This document shows positions 1 through 6,776 of a DNA stretch of 19,741 bases, piece after piece; the first letter of the stretch is position 1, and each line of letters starts with the position of its first letter. A program made the position numbers and the translations under genes. The stretch covers positions 1 through 19,741 of the forward strand of contig JAJAZK010000086.1 of the NCBI GenBank assembly GCA_026785765.1. Reading direction: 5' to 3'. The notes below the pieces were generated by a model that saw nothing but the letters and a program-made list of their open reading frames with translations, was not told the DNA's origin and searched no databases. This DNA is from Rhodoferax sp. GTDB taxonomy: Bacteria > Pseudomonadota > Gammaproteobacteria > Burkholderiales > Burkholderiaceae_C.

Positions 1-526
1 GCGACATGGTGCCGGCACGCACATCCTCGGACATCTTCCACATCATCGTGACGCTGATGGGTTGCCCCTGGTAGTGCGCCTTCTTCATCGGCCCGCCCGA
101 AACACCCACGGTGGGCAAGTCGACGCTTGCAGCGCCCATCATCAAGGCCGGCGTTGTCTTGTCGCATCCCATCAACAGCACGACGCCGTCTATAGGATTG
201 GCCCGCAAGGTTTCTTCCACCTCCATGGCCGCCAGGTTGCGAAACAGCATGGCCGTGGGACGCATCAACGTCTCGCCCAGGGACATTGCCGGAAATTCCA
301 GCGGCAGCCCGCCAGCATCCAGCACACCCTTTTTGACATGCTCGGCCAGCTCCCGGAAATGCCCATTGCAGGGTGTTAAATCTGACCACGAATTGCAGAT
401 GCCGATGACTGGACGGCCATCGAGGGCATCGTCCGGCAAGCCCTGGTTTCTCAGCCATGATCGGTAGATGAAGCCGTCCAGGCCTTTGCGCTGAAACCAA
501 TCGTGTGATCTAAGTATGCGGGTCAT
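1..526 (-). CDS. IlvD/Edd-family sugar-acid dehydratase, N-terminal part (gene runs off the left edge)
   Basis: Reading the minus strand from ATG at 526 gives 175 uninterrupted codons with no stop before the window edge. They align throughout with the N-terminal third of the dehydratase at 1784-3520. Shared motifs are GRPVIGICNSWSDLTPCNGH (residues 38-56) and the block GCDKTTPALMMGAASVDLP (about 120-138). C53 and C121 sit where this family binds its [2Fe-2S] cluster, and the Lys after C121-D is the metal-binding carbamylated lysine in characterised aldonate dehydratases. The reaction would be dehydration of an aldonic acid to a 2-keto-3-deoxy acid in the cytoplasm. The start is well supported: GGAGGT lies 3 nt upstream of ATG. 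The gene diverges from the IclR regulator and has a candidate promoter at 693-721. The third cluster cysteine and the C-terminus lie outside the window. Substrate (arabinonate, xylonate, galactonate or fuconate) cannot be decided. Confidence 0.93.
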   Translation of the reverse strand, partial: MTRILRSHDWFQRKGLDGFIYRSWLRNQGLPDDALDGRPVIGICNSWSDLTPCNGHFRELAEHVKKGVLDAGGLPLEFPAMSLGETLMRPTAMLFRNLAAMEVEETLRANPIDGVVLLMGCDKTTPALMMGAASVDLPTVGVSGGPMKKAHYQGQPISVTMMWKMSEDVRAGTMS

Positions 527-675
527 CAGACCTCCGTTTCAGTTTGAATGTATCGCTCACAGCCCTGCTTCGCCAACTCAAACACGCCATCCACCAAAAG
601 GTACGCCCGTTTTTGATCGACGCCTCGCCAGAAGCAAGGAAAACCGGCGCCTGGCCGCGGGTCAATTTCCTGCAT
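526..675 (-). other. Possible 49-codon leader ORF upstream of the left dehydratase
   Basis: An open frame from ATG at 675 stops with TGA at 528-526, and that stop overlaps the ATG of the dehydratase as ATGA. It lies entirely within the predicted leader, because the candidate -10 is at 693-698. No Shine-Dalgarno sequence precedes the ATG at 675, and I recognise no family in the product. The overlap may be coincidence or may couple translation. Probably not a real protein gene. Confidence 0.2.
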
Positions 676-692
676 CACGGAAGGATCAAGCA

Positions 693-721
693 ATCTTAGG
701 TTGTTCGCTGGTGCGCACCAA
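693..721 (-). promoter_or_regulatory. Candidate sigma-70 promoter for the left dehydratase
   Basis: On the minus strand TTGGTG (721-716) and TAAGAT (698-693) are separated by 17 nt. The -10 matches consensus at 4 of 6 positions and the -35 keeps its TTG. The predicted start of transcription, about 686, leaves a leader of roughly 160 nt before the ATG at 526. The -35 lies inside the palindrome at 709-720. Confidence 0.4.
709..720. promoter_or_regulatory. Candidate operator, perfect 12-bp palindrome TGGTGCGCACCA
   Basis: The palindrome is perfect, lies 43 bp upstream of the iclR-family start, and overlaps the -35 of the divergent dehydratase promoter. That is a natural position for autoregulation and control of the divergent gene by the adjacent IclR-type regulator. 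Binding by that protein is inferred from position alone. Confidence 0.4.
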
Positions 722-762
722 TGTTGTCTAATAGGCAGCACCTCTGTTGTTGTATATGGAAA

Positions 763-1545
763 ATGAGTTCGCTTGAAAAGGGAATGCTGGCGTTACGGCT
801 GTTGTCAGAAACACGCCGACATCTCAGGGTGTCAGAGGTTGCGGCCGAACTGCGCCTGCCCGCAAGCTCAACGTCGCGGCTCCTCAAAGCGCTGGAGGGC
901 CAGGGTCTTCTCACTCACCTCGGCCGAAACATCGGATACGAAGCTGGCCATGAACTTCGGCGCCTTGCTGACCTGAGAGGCAAAGAGTTCGATCAGCTGC
1001 TAAAGGCGGCCCGGACGCAGCTTCGCAAGATCGTGGCGAAAAAGCCGGTCATCGCCTACATTTCGACCCTGCAGGGGACGGACGCGCTGATCATCGAGTG
1101 CGTGGAGTCCAACAGCCCCATCCGGTTCGTTGCGTCGGAAGGAACGATGATTCCCGCTTTCGCGACAGCCGTAGGCAAGGCCCTGTTGATGAGAACGGAC
1201 AGCCGCCAAGTACGCAAGTTTCTCCCCAAGCTGCTCACCTACCCAGCGTTACGCTACCGCAAGACCAGGGAAAGGCTGTTGCTGGAACTCGATGCCTCCA
1301 GGGTGCGCAAGTGGACGCGGCTCAATGACAGTGCGGACCGCGGAATCGACGCCGTAGCCTCGGCCGTACGCAGCGCCGACGGTCACATGATCGGCATTGC
1401 CTTGTGCTTCCTGCAAGACGGCGTTTCAGCGTCTGAATTCGAGCACCTGACAGGCCTGCTTCTGGAATGCTGCCGCGAGGTCGGAAAGTCCTTTGACGAT
1501 CCCTATTGGCGTGACTGCGCTGGACAGCTGGCGAAAACCTTCTGA
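763..1545 (+). CDS. IclR-family transcriptional regulator
   Basis: A 260-residue protein of normal length for the IclR family. Residues 1-55 form the winged helix-turn-helix: the start SSLEKGMLALRLLSE is the usual opening helix, and SEVAAELRLPASSTSRLLKALEGQGLL (split as VAAELRLPAS and SSTSRLLKALE) gives the helix-turn-helix and wing. Residues about 75-255 match the C-terminal effector-binding domain, including FVASEGTMIPAFATAVGKAL, a typical IclR ligand-domain signature. I chose ATG 763 over the in-frame ATG 721 because family members begin a few residues before the SLEKG-like helix; the 14 extra residues are Cys-rich and untypical. The ribosome site (GGA just before ATG) is weak. It lies between two dehydratase transcription units and probably controls both in response to a sugar acid or a keto-deoxy intermediate. 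The effector is unknown. Confidence 0.93.
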   Translation: MSSLEKGMLALRLLSETRRHLRVSEVAAELRLPASSTSRLLKALEGQGLLTHLGRNIGYEAGHELRRLADLRGKEFDQLLKAARTQLRKIVAKKPVIAYISTLQGTDALIIECVESNSPIRFVASEGTMIPAFATAVGKALLMRTDSRQVRKFLPKLLTYPALRYRKTRERLLLELDASRVRKWTRLNDSADRGIDAVASAVRSADGHMIGIALCFLQDGVSASEFEHLTGLLLECCREVGKSFDDPYWRDCAGQLAKTF

Positions 1546-1606
1546 ACTCCGCAGCCCTCCAGCCATCCCAAGCGCGCTTGTACGGACGCGAAAACCCCCT
1601 CCAAAC

Positions 1607-1638
1607 CGTGGGCATGGGGTCACCACAATTTGCCCACG
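1607..1638. promoter_or_regulatory. Inverted repeat after the iclR-family gene (8-bp arms, 16-nt loop)
   Basis: CGTGGGCA (1607-1614) and TGCCCACG (1631-1638) are perfect complements, 62 bp downstream of the regulator stop codon. No T-tract follows, so a classical rho-independent terminator is not supported. It could be a weak terminator, an mRNA 3'-end structure, or an operator half-site pair for the following operon. Confidence 0.3.
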
Positions 1639-1703
1639 CCGGGAACCTCGAGCTTGGACAAAAAACTTCCCCGGAAAGCTGTACGGGAATCGGTCCGTTG
1701 TTT

Positions 1704-1744
1704 ATCATATGATGATTGACGCAGCAGAGCCTCACGCGTAAACC
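1704..1744 (+). promoter_or_regulatory. Candidate promoter and operator of the aldonate catabolic operon
   Basis: TTGACG (1716-1721, 5 of 6 to the -35 consensus) is followed after 17 nt by TAAACC (1739-1744, a weak -10). This would place the transcription start about 33 nt before the dehydratase ATG. Immediately upstream is the perfect palindrome ATCATATGAT (1704-1713), the AT-rich patch of an otherwise GC-rich spacer. The palindrome is the likeliest regulator site. Whether the local IclR protein or an unlinked GntR-type regulator binds it cannot be told; its sequence differs from TGGTGCGCACCA at 709-720. Confidence 0.4.
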
Positions 1745-1783
1745 CTTCAGCCCACCCAACCCACCTCACCTCACCTCGCCACC

Positions 1784-3520
1784 ATGACCTCAAAAGCCAA
1801 GAAGAAGCCCGAACAACTGCGCAGCCAGCAATGGTTCGGACGCCAGGACCGCGACGGATTTGCGTACCGCAGTTGGCTGAAAGGAAAAGGTATTCCGCAG
1901 GACCAGTTCGACGGCCGCCCCGTGATAGGCATTTGCAACACTTTCAGTGAACTCACACCCTGCAACTCGCACTTTCGCATACTCGCCGAGCAGGTGAAGA
2001 TCGGCGTCTACGAGGCCGGCGGGTTCCCGCTGGAGTTCCCGGTGATGTCGCTGGGTGAGGTGTTGTTGCGGCCAACCGCCAGTTTGTACCGCAATCTGGC
2101 CAGCATGGACGTGGAAGAAAGTATCCGCGGCAACCCGATCGACGGCGTAGTGTTGCTGATGGGTTGTGACAAGACCACTCCGGCGCTGATGATGGGTGCG
2201 GCCAGCGTGGACCTGCCGACTATCGGCGTCAATGGCGGCCCGATGCTCAACGGCAAATGGCGGGGACAGGAACTTGGCTCGGGCACCGGCGTCTGGAGCA
2301 TGAGTGAACAGGTGCGTGCGGGCACCCTCAAGCTGCACGAGTTCCTGGAGGCCGAGAGCTCTATGCACCGCAGCCATGGGCATTGCATGACCATGGGTAC
2401 CGCATCCACCATGGCCTGCATGGTCGAAGCCCTGGGTGCAGGACTGACCGGCAACGCCGCCTATCCAGCCGTGGACGGACGGCGCAACGTGCTGGCCCGC
2501 AATGCCGGACGGCGCATCGTGGACATGGTGCATGAGGACCTTGTGTTGTCGAAGATCCTGACGCGCGAAGCCTTCGAGAACGCCATTGTCACGCTGGCGG
2601 CGATTGGTGGCTCGACCAATGCGGTGATCCACCTGATCGCCATGGCTGGCCGTATCGGACTTAAGCTGACCATCGACGACTTCGACCGCCTGGGAAGCGA
2701 CATGCCCTGCCTGGTGAACCTGCAGCCGTCGGGCAAGTACCTGATGGAAGACTTCTGCTACGCCGGCGGCCTGCCCGTCGTCATGAAGGAAATCCAGCGC
2801 CATCTGCACACCGATGCGCTGACAGTCAGCGGCACGACCATTGCCGAGAATATTGCCAGCGCCGAAAATTTCAATCAGGATGTGATCAAGCCGTACGACC
2901 AGCCATTAATGCCCAAGGCCGGAATTGCAGTCTTGCGCGGCAACCTGTCACCCCGCGGCGCAGTCATCAAACCGAGTGCGGCGACGCCGGCGCTGATGGT
3001 GCATACCGGGCGTGCCGTGGTGTTCGAGAACATCGAAGAGTTTCACCGCCTGATCGACGACGAAGCGCTGGATGTGGACGAGACCTGCATCCTGGTGCTG
3101 AAGAACTGCGGCCCCAAGGGGTACCCTGGCATGGCCGAGGTCGGCAACATGCCGCTGCCGCCCAAGGTGTTGCGCAAAGGGATTACCGATATGGTGCGCA
3201 TCAGCGATGCCCGCATGAGTGGTACTGCCTATGGCACGGTGGTCCTGCACACCGCTCCGGAAGCCGCAGCCGGCGGCCCGCTGGCCGTGGTGCGCAACGG
3301 TGACATGATCGAACTCGATGTGCCCAAGCGGCGTTTGCACCTGCACATCAGCGACGACGAGCTGGCAACTCGCCTGGCCAGCTGGACGGCGCCGGCGCCG
3401 GCACTCTCCAGCGGGTACTGGAAACTGTATGTGGATACCGTGCTGCAGGCAGATGAAGGCTTGGACCTGGATTTCCTGGTGGGCAAACGTGGCGCCTTTG
3501 TTCCGCGCGACAATCACTGA
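1784..3520 (+). CDS. IlvD/Edd-family aldonate dehydratase (L-arabinonate/galactonate type)
   Basis: A 578-residue cytoplasmic [2Fe-2S], Mg-dependent dehydratase converting an aldonate to a 2-keto-3-deoxy aldonate. Cluster cysteines are visible as TPC60NSH, GC128DK and GHC201MTMGTAS. K130 occupies the carbamylated-lysine position and E92 (SLGEV) the metal-binding Glu. As I recall them, the equivalents in Rhizobium L-arabinonate dehydratase are C59, C127, C200 and K129, so spacing matches with an offset of one. MSGTAYGT near the C-terminus supplies the catalytic serine of the family. Length and the QQWFG...DGFAYRSW opening fit aldonate dehydratases rather than biosynthetic IlvD. Genes for a keto-deoxy-acid kinase, dgoK and dgoA follow, so D-galactonate or a close relative is the favoured substrate. 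The ATG has no purine-rich ribosome site; the leader instead repeats CACCT three times (1762-1775). TAA at 1739 rules out upstream in-frame starts. Confidence 0.93.
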   Translation: MTSKAKKKPEQLRSQQWFGRQDRDGFAYRSWLKGKGIPQDQFDGRPVIGICNTFSELTPCNSHFRILAEQVKIGVYEAGGFPLEFPVMSLGEVLLRPTASLYRNLASMDVEESIRGNPIDGVVLLMGCDKTTPALMMGAASVDLPTIGVNGGPMLNGKWRGQELGSGTGVWSMSEQVRAGTLKLHEFLEAESSMHRSHGHCMTMGTASTMACMVEALGAGLTGNAAYPAVDGRRNVLARNAGRRIVDMVHEDLVLSKILTREAFENAIVTLAAIGGSTNAVIHLIAMAGRIGLKLTIDDFDRLGSDMPCLVNLQPSGKYLMEDFCYAGGLPVVMKEIQRHLHTDALTVSGTTIAENIASAENFNQDVIKPYDQPLMPKAGIAVLRGNLSPRGAVIKPSAATPALMVHTGRAVVFENIEEFHRLIDDEALDVDETCILVLKNCGPKGYPGMAEVGNMPLPPKVLRKGITDMVRISDARMSGTAYGTVVLHTAPEAAAGGPLAVVRNGDMIELDVPKRRLHLHISDDELATRLASWTAPAPALSSGYWKLYVDTVLQADEGLDLDFLVGKRGAFVPRDNH

Positions 3521-3554
3521 ACCCGGATCGGCAGACCTTGGCGGTCCAGGCGTT

Positions 3555-3560
3555 AAGGAG
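3555..3560 (+). promoter_or_regulatory. Strong ribosome binding site AAGGAG setting the kinase start
   Basis: AAGGAG lies 7 nt before ATG 3568. This selects that ATG over the in-frame ATG at 3538, which would add ten residues not expected ahead of a PfkB fold. Confidence 0.7.
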
Positions 3561-3567
3561 CCAGGGC

Positions 3568-4497
3568 ATGCAACAAAAGTCCTTTGACGTGGCAGCACTC
3601 GGTGAGGCCATGGTGGAGTTCAACCAGACCGTGGCTGGCCAGCCGCAGTTCCTGCAGGGCTTTGGTGGTGATACCAGCAACGTGGCGATTGCCGCCGCAC
3701 GCGCGGGGGCGCGCAGCGCGTACCTGACCCGGGTCGGTGGCGACACATTCGGCCAGACGCTGTTGCAACTGTGGGCACAGGAGGGCGTCAATACCCACGG
3801 CGTGACGACTGCCAGCGCCAGCCATACCGGTATCTATTTTGTGACCCATGGCAGCCAGGGCCACGAGTTCAGCTACCGCCGCGCCGACTCCGCCGCCAGC
3901 CGCATGACCCCTCAGTGGCTGATGGGGTCGCCGACAGAAGTGATCCAGGCGGCGCGTTTCCTGCACCTGTCGGGGATTTCACTGGCGATTTCGGCCGGCG
4001 CCTGTGACACCGCGTTCGATGCCATGGTTCTGGCGCGCGAGTCCGATACGCTGGTGTCCTTCGATTCCAATTTGCGCCTCAAATTATGGCCACTGACCCG
4101 GGCCCGGGCCTGCATCGTGCAGGCGGTAGCCCTGTGCGACATCTTCCTGCCGAGTCTGGAAGATATGCACGCGCTGACCGGCCTGACCGACCCGCAGGCA
4201 ATTGTGGACTGGGGCCATGCACACGGGGCGCGTCATGTGGTGCTCAAGCTCGGTTCAGAAGGCGCACTGGCCAGCAATGGCCAGCAGCGACAGCTTATCG
4301 CGCCGCGCCCCACCACAGTGCGCGACGCTACCGGTGCCGGTGACTGTTTTTGTGGCAACCTGCTGGCGCGTCTGGCCAAGGGCGACGACCTGTTCCGTGC
4401 AGCGGCCTATGCCAATACTGCGGCCGCATTGTCGGTGCAGGGGTTTGGTGCCGTCACGCCGCTGCCGCGCAGCGCCTCCGTGCTGGCTGCATTGTGA
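3568..4497 (+). CDS. kdgK: PfkB-family 2-dehydro-3-deoxygluconokinase (KDG/KDGal kinase)
   Basis: A 309-residue ribokinase-fold sugar kinase that would phosphorylate the C6 hydroxyl of 2-keto-3-deoxygluconate or its galacto epimer with ATP. The N-terminal strand FDVAALGEAMVEF, the glycine-rich GGDTSNVAIAAARAGA (34-49), LHLSGISLAI (132-141) and FDSNLRLKLW (165-174) match the KdgK subfamily. DATGAGDCF (253-261) is the second PfkB signature, with D259 as catalytic base and GAGD forming the anion hole. It starts 47 bp after the dehydratase stop with its own strong ribosome site, and its TGA overlaps the GTG of dgoK. A KdgK together with a DgoK in one operon is partly redundant: one may act on the gluco and the other on the galacto epimer. 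The symbol reflects family resemblance, not proven specificity. Confidence 0.88.
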   Translation: MQQKSFDVAALGEAMVEFNQTVAGQPQFLQGFGGDTSNVAIAAARAGARSAYLTRVGGDTFGQTLLQLWAQEGVNTHGVTTASASHTGIYFVTHGSQGHEFSYRRADSAASRMTPQWLMGSPTEVIQAARFLHLSGISLAISAGACDTAFDAMVLARESDTLVSFDSNLRLKLWPLTRARACIVQAVALCDIFLPSLEDMHALTGLTDPQAIVDWGHAHGARHVVLKLGSEGALASNGQQRQLIAPRPTTVRDATGAGDCFCGNLLARLAKGDDLFRAAAYANTAAALSVQGFGAVTPLPRSASVLAAL

Positions 4498-5432
4498 GCC
4501 CCAGTCAGAACAGTGCAACGCCACGGCTGCTTGCCGTGGACTGGGGCACCACCGCATTGCGTGGTGCACTGCTGGACGGCGCCGGTCGGGTGCTGGAGGA
4601 ACGCTCGTTTGAACAGGGCATCCTGTTGGTTGCCGAAGGCGGCTTTGCGACGGTATTCGATAGCTGTTTTGGCGACTGGGGTCGCGCCGGCGCGCAGCGC
4701 TGCCTGGTCAGCGGAATGGCAGGCAGCAAGCAGGGCTGGCTGGAAGCACCCTATTGTCCCTGTCCAGCCGACTTTGCCGCTGTAGCCGGGGCGCTGGTTG
4801 CGGTCAACGCAGAAAGGCTGGCATTGCCGGTGGCCATTGTTCCAGGCCTGTCCTGTGTGCACGGCGACCATAGCGCTGGCGGAGTTCCCGATGTAATGCG
4901 CGGCGAGGAGACCCAGGTTTTTGGCGCGATGCAACTCGCCGGAGTGCGTGACGGCGTATTCGTATTGCCTGGGACCCACTGCAAATGGGTGACGGTGCGC
5001 GACGCAGCAATCACCGGTTTCACGACCTATATGAGCGGCGAGTTCTTCGCCTTGCTCAGGGGCCATTCACTACTGGCAAAGTCCATCAATGCCAACGCGC
5101 CCTTCGACGACGCGGCATTTGCGGCTGGCATCACCCGCTCACGCAGTGGGGGCGGCCTGTTGCACAACGCATTCGGTGCGCGCACCCTGTCGTTGTTTGC
5201 CCATATGGACGCGGCAGCCCTGAACAGTTACCTGTCAGGCCTGGTGATCGGCGAAGAATTGCGCGCGCAGGCGAATGCCATGCCAGACTCGGTGATCCTG
5301 ATCGGCGCCACCGTGCTGGCACAGGCCTACCAGCTGGCACTGGAGCAGTACGGGGTAGGCAGCCGGGTGTTCGGCGCCGAGGCAACCTGGGCCGGTCTGC
5401 ATGCGCTGGCCAATACGCCGGACAACGTTTAG
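4494..5432 (+). CDS. dgoK: 2-dehydro-3-deoxygalactonokinase
   Basis: A 312-residue DgoK-family kinase that would convert 2-dehydro-3-deoxygalactonate to its 6-phosphate with ATP, the middle step of the De Ley-Doudoroff pathway. Motifs include LLAVDWGTTALRGALLDG (12-29, the first phosphate loop of the ASKHA-like fold), SGMAGSKQGW (73-82), VLPGTHCKWV (157-166) and FTTYMSGEFFALL (176-188). All have clear counterparts in E. coli DgoK, which is about 290 residues. I chose the GTG at 4494 because it overlaps the kdgK stop as GTGA and places the DWGTT motif at the usual distance from the N-terminus. The frame is open further upstream, but that extension would lie inside kdgK. Translational coupling to kdgK is likely. 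The gene stops 31 bp before dgoA. Confidence 0.92.
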   Translation: MSPSQNSATPRLLAVDWGTTALRGALLDGAGRVLEERSFEQGILLVAEGGFATVFDSCFGDWGRAGAQRCLVSGMAGSKQGWLEAPYCPCPADFAAVAGALVAVNAERLALPVAIVPGLSCVHGDHSAGGVPDVMRGEETQVFGAMQLAGVRDGVFVLPGTHCKWVTVRDAAITGFTTYMSGEFFALLRGHSLLAKSINANAPFDDAAFAAGITRSRSGGGLLHNAFGARTLSLFAHMDAAALNSYLSGLVIGEELRAQANAMPDSVILIGATVLAQAYQLALEQYGVGSRVFGAEATWAGLHALANTPDNV

Positions 5433-5463
5433 GAATGCTCTGCATGACTCTCAAAAGCGCAGC

Positions 5464-6102
5464 ATGACCGCCATCGACGCCTTCGCAGAGCGCCTCCTTG
5501 TTTTGCCGCTGATTGCGATCCTGCGTGGCCTCACACCGGACGAAGCGCCAGCAGTTGGCGAGGTGCTGGTGCAGGCCGGTTTTGAGTTGCTTGAAGTGCC
5601 ACTAAATTCTCCGCAGCCGCTCGATAGCATCCGCTTGCTGGCGACGCAGCATCCCACGGCTCTGGTTGGCGCCGGTACCGTGTTGCAAGCGGCGCAGGTG
5701 CGCGCGGTCCATGGCGCAGGCGGCAGACTGGTGGTTGCGCCCAACTTCGACGCCACTGTGGTGCAGGAGGCGGTGCGACTGGGGATGGTGTGCCTGCCCG
5801 GTGTCGCCACTGCCACCGAAGCGTTTGCGGCATTGGCGGCCGGCGCCCATGGACTCAAGCTGTTTCCGGCCGAGGCCGCCTCGCCTGCGGTGCTCAAAGC
5901 GCTGCTGGCAGTCCTGCCGTCTGGTACGCCAGTATTTCCAGTGGGCGGCATCACGGTGCAGAACATGGCCAGCTGGCGCACCGCCGGCGCCAGCGGTTTT
6001 GGCATTGGCTCAGCCCTCTACAAACCCGGCAAGTCGGCCGCTGAAGTGGGCAATGTGGCGGCAGAATTTGTCGCCGCGTACCGGGGCCTCCTGCGTACTT
6101 GA
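5464..6102 (+). CDS. dgoA: 2-dehydro-3-deoxy-6-phosphogalactonate aldolase
   Basis: A 212-residue class I aldolase of the KDPG/KDPGal family that cleaves 2-dehydro-3-deoxy-6-phosphogalactonate to pyruvate and D-glyceraldehyde 3-phosphate. PLIAILRGLTPDEA (15-28) contains R21, LLEVPLNSPQ (42-51) contains the catalytic base E44, GAGTV (69-73) and GVATATEAF (113-121) are conserved, and LKLFPAE (131-137) contains the Schiff-base lysine K132. The NSPQ and PGVATATEAF features favour the galactonate enzyme over KDPG aldolase Eda. ATG 5464 is the first in-frame ATG after the dgoK stop that starts just before the conserved core; its ribosome site is weak, so coupling to dgoK is plausible. It is the last gene of the operon and converges on the ABC ATPase gene, 26 bp away. 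Confidence 0.92.
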   Translation: MTAIDAFAERLLVLPLIAILRGLTPDEAPAVGEVLVQAGFELLEVPLNSPQPLDSIRLLATQHPTALVGAGTVLQAAQVRAVHGAGGRLVVAPNFDATVVQEAVRLGMVCLPGVATATEAFAALAAGAHGLKLFPAEAASPAVLKALLAVLPSGTPVFPVGGITVQNMASWRTAGASGFGIGSALYKPGKSAAEVGNVAAEFVAAYRGLLRT

Positions 6103-6104
6103 GC

Positions 6105-6129
6105 GCGGCCGCCCGCAGGCCATGGCCGC
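6105..6129. terminator. Candidate hairpin between convergent dgoA and the ABC ATPase gene
   Basis: GCGGCC (6105-6110) pairs with GGCCGC (6124-6129) around a 13-nt loop that itself contains GGCC. It fills the 26-bp gap between the two stop codons. No U-tract follows on either strand, so terminator function is only suggested by position. Confidence 0.3.
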
Positions 6130-6776
6130 TACCCAAGCTGGAGACTGGAAACCAACGGCACCGCTGGCGGTGCAAGGTAGTCTGCCAACACGACCACGCG
6201 CTGCGCGGCCACCGCTGCGACTTGCAACTGCTGCGTGATAAAGGCGATCGAGGGGCGGTCCAGCGCCGCAAATGGTTCGTCCAGCAGTATGACGGAGGCG
6301 CCACACGCAAACGCCGCAGCCAGCCAGACCTTGCGCCGGGACCCGGTGGACAACATGAACAGCGGCTTGTGGCGATGCTCCAGTAAAGACAAGCCAGACA
6401 GCAAGCCATGTACGGCCTTGCCGTCAAAGCTGCGAAATCGCGCCGCGACCATAGCGAGGCAGGCATCCACCGTCATCTGGTCATACAGTGAAAGGCGCGG
6501 GTCGGCCCAGAACACCTGCGCGCGGTAACCGTCCGGGTCCCGGTCCAGCCGCGTCGAGCCGACCTGCAACTGCCCGCCGGACGCCACCAGGTCCCCAGCC
6601 AGCAGACGCAGCAGTGTGGTCTTGCCACTGCCCTCCTCGCCACTGAGCAGCGTGACGCCTGGCAGAAAGCGGCCAGACCAGCCCGCAAACAGCGGCGGCT
6701 GCGCCCAGGCGAAGTGCAGGCCGGTGGCCTCTAGCACTGGCACAGGCAGCAACTGGTCGGCGCGCTGCTGCTTCAT
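6129..6776 (-). CDS. Degenerate ABC-type ATPase without a partner permease
   Basis: A 215-residue single ABC nucleotide-binding domain with no membrane segment. Walker A is GEEGSGKTT (46-54), the signature is LSTGSRRKV (142-150), Walker B is VILLDEP (162-168) with catalytic E167, and the D-loop is ALD (171-173). Two switch elements look altered: where the Q-loop glutamine is expected the sequence reads VFWADPRLSLYDQ (88-100), and where the H-loop histidine is expected it reads VVVLADYLAPP (194-204), with no histidine. ATG 6776 overlaps the stop of the upstream helicase gene as ATGA; an in-frame start at 6794 would sit inside that gene. No permease lies on either side, since dgoA converges from the other strand. 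The LSTG-type signature resembles CcmA/ABC-2 ATPases. Its role is unknown; it may serve an unlinked permease or work with the helicase genes. Confidence 0.85.
   Translation of the reverse strand: MKQQRADQLLPVPVLEATGLHFAWAQPPLFAGWSGRFLPGVTLLSGEEGSGKTTLLRLLAGDLVASGGQLQVGSTRLDRDPDGYRAQVFWADPRLSLYDQMTVDACLAMVAARFRSFDGKAVHGLLSGLSLLEHRHKPLFMLSTGSRRKVWLAAAFACGASVILLDEPFAALDRPSIAFITQQLQVAAVAAQRVVVLADYLAPPAVPLVSSLQLG

Noticed and set aside
1790..2809. Long minus-strand open frame (339 codons) inside the dehydratase gene
   Set aside because: It is antisense to a gene with clear family motifs, is rich in His/Gln/Arg from mirrored GC-rich codons, and shows no domain.
4350..4493. Upstream extension of dgoK to ATG 4350
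   Set aside because: It lies inside kdgK, encodes Cys/Arg-rich sequence and moves the conserved DWGTT motif far from the N-terminus; GTGA overlap at 4494 is preferred.
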